DNA of 64,000 nt from assembly GCF_010389155.1 (NCBI RefSeq), contig NC_057761.1, positions 43,572,213-43,636,212 of the forward strand, given 5' to 3'. A program made the translations under genes and the position numbers. This DNA comes from Erigeron canadensis (taxonomy: Eukaryota > Streptophyta > Magnoliopsida > Asterales > Asteraceae). Position 1 is the first letter of the stretch. Each line of letters begins with the position of its first letter. The notes below the pieces were generated by a model. The model was not told the DNA's origin. It saw only the letters and a list, made by a program, of their open reading frames with translations, and searched no databases. Positions 57,260-64,000 of the stretch are shown here, in pieces.

Positions 57260-57703
57260 TCAAACCAACATAGCTCTAAATTCATCAAAGTTAAGCACAC
57301 CATCGCCATTAAGATCAAACCGATTAATCATACCAACACACTCATCCACACTTATCGACTCACCAAGTCGATTCAACATCCGGTTCAAGCTCTTTGGAGT
57401 AATGCAATCGGTTCCATCCATTTCGTACATTCTAAACGCCTTTCTCAAGTCCTCAAGCTTCTCCTCTTCTTTCTGCTCATCACTTTCCACCAAACTAACA
57501 AAATCTTCAAACCCCAACTCTCCAATATTACGCAACGATTGGACGACAATCTCTAGGTCTTCGACTAAAACCTCTTCATTGCATATCAATCCTACACGAC
57601 GTTGCAATTCTTTTGGAGACACCATGCCGTTGCCATCTTCATCAAAGTGGTCGAATACACGTTTGTAATCACTTGATTTAGTGTTCATAACTTTAATTGA
57701 CAT
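57260..57703 (-). CDS. Calmodulin-like EF-hand protein (CML), copy 1
   Basis: Single-exon gene of 147 residues. EF-hand 1 loop at 21-32 (DEDGNGMVSPKE) and EF-hand 4 loop at 130-141 (DLNGDGVLNFDE) keep the acidic ligands at 1, 3 and 12. The second hand is lost, and the third (residues 94-105, EMDGTDCITPKS) has Glu at position 1 and Ser at 12 and is unlikely to bind calcium. So two functional sites, as in CML23/24/31-type sensors that decode calcium in stress and development. No transit peptide or acylation signal (MSIKVMN). Shares a near-identical C-terminal half with copy 2 (62515-62946). Start: the first Met; Met6 is an alternative that aligns with the start of copy 2. Confidence 0.92.
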   Translation of the reverse strand: MSIKVMNTKSSDYKRVFDHFDEDGNGMVSPKELQRRVGLICNEEVLVEDLEIVVQSLRNIGELGFEDFVSLVESDEQKEEEKLEDLRKAFRMYEMDGTDCITPKSLNRMLNRLGESISVDECVGMINRFDLNGDGVLNFDEFRAMLV

Positions 57704-57817
57704 CTTGAATGATTGAAATGATGCTTTAACAACGTAATGTATTATTGTATATAATCAATAAGCTATATATCTAGGACGAATTTATATAGTATGTATTGTG
57801 AATTGAAGTATTGTGAA

Positions 57818-57863
57818 GTGAAGTATATATAGTTATATGGATGGGATATATACAAACGCGTGG
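57818..57863 (-). promoter_or_regulatory. TATA region and ACGCGTGG motif of CML copy 1
   Basis: A TATA-like AGTATATATAGT (57822-57833) lies about 120 bp upstream of the ATG, and ACGCGTGG (57856-57863) just beyond. ACGCGT matches the VCGCGB site of CAMTA (calmodulin-binding) transcription factors. The same motif sits in the same place upstream of copy 2. Confidence 0.45.
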
Positions 57864-58931
57864 ATATGTCACTAATTCTGAATTATTTGTGGGACTTGGA
57901 TATGCATGTAGTTGGAAGTGTTTGTGAAATATCATACGCACGTACGGTTTCTCCACGGATTTTATTCATTTCCGTGTATACGAATTTGCAAGGAAGTTTC
58001 TCATCACGATTTTAACAATAAATTCTATCACGAAAATTATTCAAGAAACACATGTTAGAGAAGATGGTATGCTCTTTCCATCCATCACATAGTGACACTC
58101 CTGTCAATATCGATCGTACCAAAATAATCCTACAGTATGTACGGAAATTATAATACTAATTAAAATATGTGATCAATTTATTTATTTTTAATTTAATTTA
58201 TATACATATTTTTTTTTAACTAGATACACACATGAACTAAAAGGGCAACAGCCAATATCAATATATAAGGGGGTGACTATATACAAACATAGTCGTCGAC
58301 TTGTAACTTTTGATTCAAATCGAAAATATGATTTTTGACTTGTGATTCGAAACGTGACTCGACTCGTAAGAGTCGAGACATATTTAAATACTACATAAAA
58401 TGATATAACTGTATATATGTGATGTCTTTATAAACAGAATATAACTTCATCATCTTAATATATATTTACCAAAATATTACATATTCAATAATTTTAGAGT
58501 AATAAACTTATAATTTATCTTCAGATTCGCAATAAAAAGATCAAAACTACATAGATTAGATACAATATAATGTACCAATAAATATACTATATATATATAT
58601 ATATTATACATAACCATAGTATTAAACTATAATAATTATAAGTTTATGACTCGTGACTCGGTCCAAGTACACACAGGGACTCGTAAGAGTCTGGACAAAA
58701 ACGAGTCACCTAGCAAGTCGGCTCGTTTTTTTTTTGTGTAAATCAACTCGACTAGTAAAAATTTAAAACTATATATGTATACAAATACCTTGTCAAGTTA
58801 AATTATGCAATATCTTTAACGTATGTGATACATTCGCACCTGACTAATTTAGTTGTATCACGATCGGTGGAAGACAACGAAATTATCAATAAATAGTTTA
58901 ACGGTCCTAGCGACTAAAGCTTTTATAATAA
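57864..58931. other. Intergenic
   Basis: No gene. 58290-58400 and 58650-58750 contain GACTCGTAAGAGTC palindromic motifs (58357-58374 and 58680-58692), which look like the two sides of a decayed, roughly 470-bp hAT-like element, but I could not fix the ends. Confidence 0.4.
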
Positions 58932-59254
58932 CTAAACGGATAGCCGCGCGATGCAGCGGTGATGGTGGTAGTGACGGCGGTGTGACGACAACGGCAGTGG
59001 GTTGGCGCCGATGTGCGGCGGTGGCGGTGTGGTAGTGATTGTAAACTAATTGAAGTAAAAAAGGTTAATATAGTTATTTAGGGGTTGGAGGATTTATGTT
59101 GTAAGTTATTTTATTAAGACTATTATTATAGGTATATATGTAAAAATGTTTAATTTAGTGAATAAAGAAAATGAGTAATATGGTCATTTCAAAGTCTTAA
59201 TTATTTAAATGAGGGAGAGGTAATTTGCTTTATATAATAGTATAGAAGTATAGA
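58932..59254 (-). mobile_element. Short Helitron (minus orientation)
   Basis: Read on the minus strand it starts TCTATACTTCTATACTATTA after an A and ends CCGTTTAG (CTAG with one change) before a T. A stem-like CCGCTGCATCGCGCGG lies 7-8 bases upstream of the end. The same 5' end sequence occurs unpaired near 28163. The open frame over its GC-rich end is not a gene. Confidence 0.65.
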
Positions 59255-59319
59255 TACAGAAGAAAAGTAATGTTTTTGAGATTAATTCACATCATGGGAT
59301 GAAGCTGAGACAAATTCAC

Positions 59320-60021
59320 TTAAGTAAACATGACAAGACAGAAGATAGTACAACAAAACAATAAACAAAATATACGGCTAAGCGATCTATCTGCTTGACT
59401 TGTCCGCCGTCGAGCACCCATCCCGCCAGCGGCTAGATTATTATTATAAGAATTCGGAGGAGTACCAAATAAAGGGGAATCCAAATCGCCCAAAATCTTA
59501 CCACATATCATCTCTCCAACCATCCCAATTATCGGACTATGAACCACCACACTATCAATATTCATATGATCACTACGACCACCAGCTGGCAATACAGCCA
59601 ACGGTGTTGGTGCAAGTCGTTGATAGCCATCACGTACTGATGTGCCTAGTCGTTGGCGATTCCTCGGGGTAGTTGGCCTTGGTGGGATTAATAAACCGCC
59701 TCTTGGAACCTTCTCTTCTATACCATAATTACTTGCGACTAGATTTGGTCCATATAATGGGACCATGGTCTTTTCTGTGATTTCTTCTTTGCAAACCGGG
59801 CACCATGTGTTTTGGTTTTCTGGTGACGTTTCTTGACGTTGAATCCACCTGTAAATGCAATGCCAGCAGTACAGGTGGCCGCAAAACGTCACCACCGGAT
59901 CTTGGACTGTGTCTAAACATATATTACATTCAAAGCTTCCGGGTATACCATCTTTCGATTCACCCTCTTTTTCATTGGATTTATTGTCTTTTTCAAAAAT
60001 GTTTAAATGTGTAGTTTGCAT
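59320..60021 (-). CDS. RMA-type membrane-anchored RING E3 ubiquitin ligase
   Basis: Single coding exon of 233 residues, typical size for plant RMA1/2/3 and RMA1H1 proteins. A C3HC4 RING at residues 32-77 has all ligands: CNIC, CGH, CWHC and CPVC (C32, C35, C47, H49, C52, C55, C74, C77). The family hallmark of the RING followed by VPLYG is present (MVPLYGPN). The C-terminus is hydrophobic (IFCLLFCCTIFCLVMF, ~216-232), a tail anchor for the endoplasmic reticulum membrane. RMA proteins take part in ER-associated degradation and in lowering plasma-membrane aquaporin levels under drought; the exact substrate cannot be read here. The middle region (PRPTTPRNRQRL, basic and Pro-rich) is less conserved in the family. 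It lies between the two CML genes, all on the minus strand. Confidence 0.93.
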   Translation of the reverse strand: MQTTHLNIFEKDNKSNEKEGESKDGIPGSFECNICLDTVQDPVVTFCGHLYCWHCIYRWIQRQETSPENQNTWCPVCKEEITEKTMVPLYGPNLVASNYGIEEKVPRGGLLIPPRPTTPRNRQRLGTSVRDGYQRLAPTPLAVLPAGGRSDHMNIDSVVVHSPIIGMVGEMICGKILGDLDSPLFGTPPNSYNNNLAAGGMGARRRTSQADRSLSRIFCLLFCCTIFCLVMFT

Positions 60022-61270
60022 GGTTAAAAAAAAAATCGAAATTTGTTCAGTTTGGTCAAATTTACAAGTGATAAATCAAGGGACCAAATTAAATAGTTGT
60101 GAAACTGAAGATCCTAAGCATTGTGTTTTAATACTAGATGTTAGTATGCGGACTAAAAAGAAGTCTTGTCACATGAAAAAAATACTAATATCCGCAAGCA
60201 TTTCATTTTGTATTCAACTAGTATATATTCTAATCCTAGGTGTTGCCCTGAGAAAAATAACGATGCATAAAACGTATATTGTGTATAAGGGCAGCTGTAC
60301 ATACATAACGATGAACGTATATTACTAAAAAAGACCGTACTACACGAACAACAAAAATAGATGTAAGAAACAATTTAAATATTAGTTGTATCCAAAACAC
60401 TACACGACATTCTGGTCAGATTACCCGGTTGTTAAAATCAATTTATAAAAGGAGATATAAAGAAAAAGACTTAAATTTCAAGGAAAAAAAACATTTTTTT
60501 AAATTAATTTTGTTGTCATAATAACATATACTGTAATGTAATAATAACCACATATGTCAACAATTTGTAAGATGTAAAAAAAGAGCAATAATTCACATAA
60601 TTTATTCTCTAGTTCTTAATCTTTCCTCTTTATTTTAAGTGTATAGATTATGATGATAATATTAATATTACCTAATGAAAATATGGTGTGGTGTTGATGA
60701 TAGAATGTAAAACTAGAGTTAATACAAAATGCATTAAAGAATTAAAAGAAATAAAAAGCTGGAAAAAAGTCATGGTCAAATTAGTGGTCAAATCTAGAAA
60801 ACAAAAGGTTTGTTGTACAAAGACTCAAAAAGGTCAATAAGAACTCGATGCGAATATTTATACCCTGGAACTCGACTTGATAAATATTTCGAACTTATTT
60901 TTGGACTCTAACTGGGGGGGATTTGATTCCAATGATCTAGTTCGAGCTTGAATAATTCAATAGAAGCACGACTCATTAACAATTACTCTACCCCAGTTAA
61001 AACCATAAAATATATAGTCAAATTAACTTTTCTCATAGGGATGCTACATCATAAATACTTCTATCATTCACAAAAATTTTTAACAAGGTAGTTAAACTAT
61101 TTCAAACGTGTCACTCATATAACTTTGTTTAATTTATCTCTCATTTGACTTGACTTACAAAGTTTGAATTGCCTCACACGAGTACACGACTGTTTACGGG
61201 ACAGGGGACTAAAATATTTGAATAGTGTTGCAACTAGCTAGCTTTTGGATGAAGTTCATTTTTAGAAAAA
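60022..61270. other. RMA upstream region and intergenic DNA
   Basis: An A/T-rich leader precedes the RMA start (AAC repeats of T/A). No further gene; the frame across 59855-60328 on the plus strand is antisense to RMA and spills into non-coding DNA. Confidence 0.45.
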
Positions 61271-61397
61271 CTAGCACGGTATTTACGTAATGCAAAACGA
61301 TATTTGTGGCGGTGATCGTGTGGTAGTGGGAGACGACTGTTGGTGGTAGATTCGACGTTGAGTGGTGTAAATAATTTATATAAAGGGTTAATAAAGA
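61271..61397 (-). mobile_element. Helitron-like 3' end fragment
   Basis: On the minus strand the sequence ends CCGTGCTAG before T, after a GTGGTAGTGGGAGACGAC-type GC-rich patch (plus strand) like those at 58950 and 1200. A possible TC start is at 61397. Short and without a convincing hairpin, so tentative. Confidence 0.35.
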
Positions 61398-61471
61398 TAT
61401 AACAACTAACAATATTCAATCATGTTAATAACAACATATATACATTAATAGATACATACTCTCCCAAGAAC

Positions 61472-61797
61472 TAGACATGGTCAAGCCGTTTTTTTTTTTT
61501 TTTCTTTTAAGCTAGAACCGATTCGACTCAACGTGATGAAGAAATAGTTTTAACCCAATTGGAACCAGTTTTGGTCAACTATTGACCAGTTTTTTCGATT
61601 TTTGTTGTCCAAGAACCGAAAGCGAACCGATTTGAAATCGGTAAAAAACTGATTATTGGGCCCGAAAGTGAAATCGGTTCCAAATCGATCGGTTCTTCAA
61701 GAACCAGAATCAGTTCCTCAAAAGCGGATCTTTTCGGCTACGGTTCCGGTTATTTGGACCATTTCTTGAGGAACCGATTTTCTTTTTGACATGTCTA
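61472..61797. mobile_element. hAT-like element with GGTTC/GAACC arrays
   Basis: Ends TAGACATGGTCAA and TTGACATGTCTA; flanks CCAAGAAC (61464-61471) and CCAAAAAC (61798-61805) match at 7 of 8 bases. The interior is dense with AACCGATT/GGTTC motifs. A decayed relative is at 17600-17845. Confidence 0.65.
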
Positions 61798-62514
61798 CCA
61801 AAAACATTGGTAGTTGTACAGTCGTATAGATGCTTAATTGGTGCCAAATACAACTTTATAGTACTAATTTTACAATTGGCCAGCTGGAGTTGTAAAGGTT
61901 GGAGCGGCCCATATCCTCTAAACTGTTGCAACTAATTTTGGTGGGCCTTCAAGTCCATTTCCTGATTTCCTCAAAACGGTTTTAGTTCTACATGGTAGGT
62001 TACTAGGACCTAACTTATGAAACTTTAAGAACTTGTATACAAGAAATAAAAATGATTTCTATCGAAAAATAAAATAAAATGTTGATATGGCAATTTTATT
62101 TGATGTTGCTTTTAAAAATGTTAAATTGCCTTCCTAGCTATACCACTACCAAATGCTCTAAATTAAGCTCTTTTAGCTGGCGTTAACAAAGAAAAGATTT
62201 CAAAGCTATTGATATACATGAGCAGGGAAGTTCAGCTTAGATCATGCAAAAAAGATTGATGGAATGGAATGCTATATGGTTAACAAAAATTGGAGGTCTT
62301 ATGTATGGTTAACAAAATTAGATACTTTTGAGAGAAACTTAACTGAAAAAATAAAATAAAAAAGATCAATATATAGTTACACAATTTCAAAGGTATATGC
62401 AATTCCAAAGATAATGTCACAAACTACTGAACTCATTTACACAATCTATTCATCTTTGAATTAACAAGCAAGAATTGAATGAGGTATTAAATAATAAACA
62501 CTTGATTAGTAATT
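61798..62514. other. Intergenic, 3' flank of CML copy 2
   Basis: No gene or element ends seen. Confidence 0.5.
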
Positions 62515-62946
62515 TCAAACCATCATAGCTCTAAATTCATCAAAGTTAAGCACACCATCACCATTAAGATCAAACCGATTAATCATACCAACACATTCAT
62601 CCACACTTATCGACTCACCGAGTCGATTCAACATACGGTTTAAGCTCTTAGGAGTAATGCAATCGGTTCCATCCATTTCGTACATCTGAAAGGCCTTTTT
62701 CAAGTCCTCAAGTTTCTCCTCTTCTTTCTGATCACTTTCCATCAACCTTACAAAATCTTCCAACCCCAATTGCCCATTATTCCCATTTAACAACGATTCC
62801 ACCACAATCTCCAAGTCTTCAACCAAAATTTCTTCATGGAATATTAACTCGACACGATGTTGTAATTCTCGTGGTGAGACCGTGCCATCCCTGTCTTCAT
62901 CGAAGCTTTCGAATATGCGTTTGTAGTCGTTTGATGATTTATTCAT
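62515..62946 (-). CDS. Calmodulin-like EF-hand protein (CML), copy 2
   Basis: Single-exon gene of 143 residues, tandem relative of copy 1 with RMA between them. EF-hand 1 loop DEDRDGTVSPRE and EF-hand 4 loop DLNGDGVLNFDE keep the calcium ligands; the third hand (EMDGTDCITPKS) is degenerate in the same way as in copy 1. From MYEMDGTD onward the two proteins are identical except for the penultimate residue (RAMMV here, RAMLV there), while the first ~80 residues differ at many positions and by short indels (NGNNGQLG versus NIGELG). The start MNKSSNDYKR aligns with Met6 of copy 1. The leader contains GTT/GTA microsatellite repeats (62994-63020). Confidence 0.92.
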   Translation of the reverse strand: MNKSSNDYKRIFESFDEDRDGTVSPRELQHRVELIFHEEILVEDLEIVVESLLNGNNGQLGLEDFVRLMESDQKEEEKLEDLKKAFQMYEMDGTDCITPKSLNRMLNRLGESISVDECVGMINRFDLNGDGVLNFDEFRAMMV

Positions 62947-63088
62947 GACTTTGAACGAGAGAAATTTGATAATTTAATTAATTGCAATACTTTTTGTTGT
63001 TGTTGTAGTAGTAGTAGTAGAGATACAAAACTGAATTTTGTGAAAACAAATAAATGATGTTATATTGAGAAACGAAGTTAGAGTTATG

Positions 63089-63118
63089 TGTATATATAGG
63101 TTACATATTCACGCGTGG
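63089..63118 (-). promoter_or_regulatory. TATA box and ACGCGTGG motif of CML copy 2
   Basis: GTGTATATATAGG (63089-63101) is a clear TATA region about 145-155 bp before the ATG. ACGCGTGG (63111-63118) follows about 10 bp further upstream, in the same order and orientation as in copy 1. Confidence 0.5.
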
Positions 63119-63283
63119 GTTGCCAGTAGTTTTAAATTACTCGTATTATACACAAACGAAAGGGAATAGTGAAACTGGCAGGAAGTTTCATAAGATATAA
63201 TTTCATCACGAAATTTCTAGAAGTAAATGTCATTTATGCCACTGTGATGTTACGTTTTATTTATTTTCTTTTATATAATTTTA

Positions 63284-63800
63284 TCATATTTTGTCTTTAA
63301 ACGACCAGGATTTCCCCAACGGTTCTTCCATACCAATTTTGCTGGCCGATATTGTTATAGACATATGATTTGGCTTTAGGGGTAATCCGTTCGTTCTCTC
63401 GGTTCCTTTCACCGGCACATTTCGGCTCCCTTCTACCATCTTTTCTGGCACAAAACAAAATATAATCGGTTCTATGGTACTCGTGTTTGTAAATATTGGG
63501 AGCGTATTTTGTGACATTTATTTTCTCGGCTGTAATGCCAAGAAACCTGATTTAAAAAATGGGGTTTTTTATTATGACACTTATATTGTGTTTTTCATGG
63601 CTTCTACTGCGCCCAGAAATGATGTCACCGATTTGTCGATACTCCTCAACGTACATCTTATTATTCCAGCGAGATCTGAAACTCCTTTGCAAATTTTTGG
63701 CGAACCTTTTTTACCCGTTTGGAGGTTTTCAAGGCTGTCGGCTTTGGGGTTTTTTTCATTGCCTGACCATTTTGTTGACATTTTTCCGGCGAACCCTATC
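63284..63800 (-). other. Unrecognised minus-strand open frames
   Basis: Two consecutive minus-strand frames, 63781-63581 (MSTKWSGNEKNPKADSLENL...) and 63517-63284 (MSQNTLPIFTNTSTIEPI...), with a stop and frame change between. They are less AT-rich than the surroundings, Lys/Ser-rich, and have no domain I recognise. They could be the start of a retroelement gag-like frame or an old gene, running right to left from the window edge. I do not assign a function. Confidence 0.25.
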
Positions 63801-64000
63801 TTGGGTTTCTAGTCAAGAAGTCTACCCTCATAGCCAGAGCTCAGGCAAACCAATGCCTTTTAAAATATAAAGACAGAAGCGCCTCCAATTGCTCACCAAG
63901 AAGAAGTTTTAGCGCGAGAGCAAAGAAATCAGGGTCATTTGCGATCACTTTTTTTTTGTCTAGGTGGAAGCTGGCGGCGGGGCTATATTATTGCTACTAT
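63801..64000. other. Window edge, unassigned
   Basis: GC content rises slightly and there is a poly-T tract at 63950-63958. Possibly the leader of the unrecognised minus-strand frames. Nothing firm. Confidence 0.3.

Noticed and set aside
59855..60328. 157-codon plus-strand frame over RMA
   Set aside because: Antisense to the RING exon, running into AT-rich upstream DNA.

Overview
This is a 64 kb stretch of AT-rich plant nuclear DNA from a eudicot. Long introns with GT-AG borders, large intergenic spaces and many cut-and-paste and rolling-circle transposons give this away. The style of the transposons would fit Asteraceae, but I cannot place it to genus. I saw no rRNA, tRNA gene, CRISPR or organellar block.

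Genes I can support, left to right: exon 1 of an organellar RsgA-type ribosome-assembly GTPase (222-881, minus, running off the left edge); a three-exon divergent TIR1/AFB-like LRR protein (14142-16667, minus); an F-box gene with an F-box-associated domain (23814-25070, plus); a small GRF zinc-finger gene inside a Mutator-like element (31660-32033, minus); an F-box/kelch gene of the At1g67480 type (coding 35232-36948, plus); the nine-exon nucleoporin NUP54 gene (41732-49733, plus); a two-exon gene of an uncharacterised basic protein (54006-54545, plus); two related calmodulin-like EF-hand genes (57260-57703 and 62515-62946, minus) bracketing a membrane-anchored RMA-type RING E3 ligase (59320-60021, minus).

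Pseudogenes: two broken RsgA 3' portions (7527-8546 plus; 25523-26156 minus), each followed by or facing the 3' end of the F-box gene. Together they form an inverted segmental duplication of one convergent F-box/RsgA module. A PB1-like-domain reading frame (30307-31012) is broken by a frameshift and two stops.

Mobile DNA makes up much of the rest. I could set exact borders from target-site duplications for three Mutator-like elements (9-bp), five hAT-like elements (8-bp, one imperfect), a solo LTR (5-bp) nested in one of the hATs, two Stowaway MITEs (TA), one Harbinger MITE (TAA) and a poly-T tRNA-derived SINE (15-bp). Several Helitrons are delimited by TC...CTRR ends, a 3' hairpin and A/T flanks, and one retains a fragment of the RepHel helicase.

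The most interesting points are the MULE that carries an intact spliced GRF gene with a duplicated, uORF-creating 5' end; an F-box protein whose last codons come from a hAT MITE; and a TIR1-like protein that has lost the auxin-anchoring arginine. Others are tail-to-tail Helitron ends, and a pair of CML genes whose 3' halves are far more alike than their 5' halves. Many functions are inferred from remembered family features and were not checked by database search.
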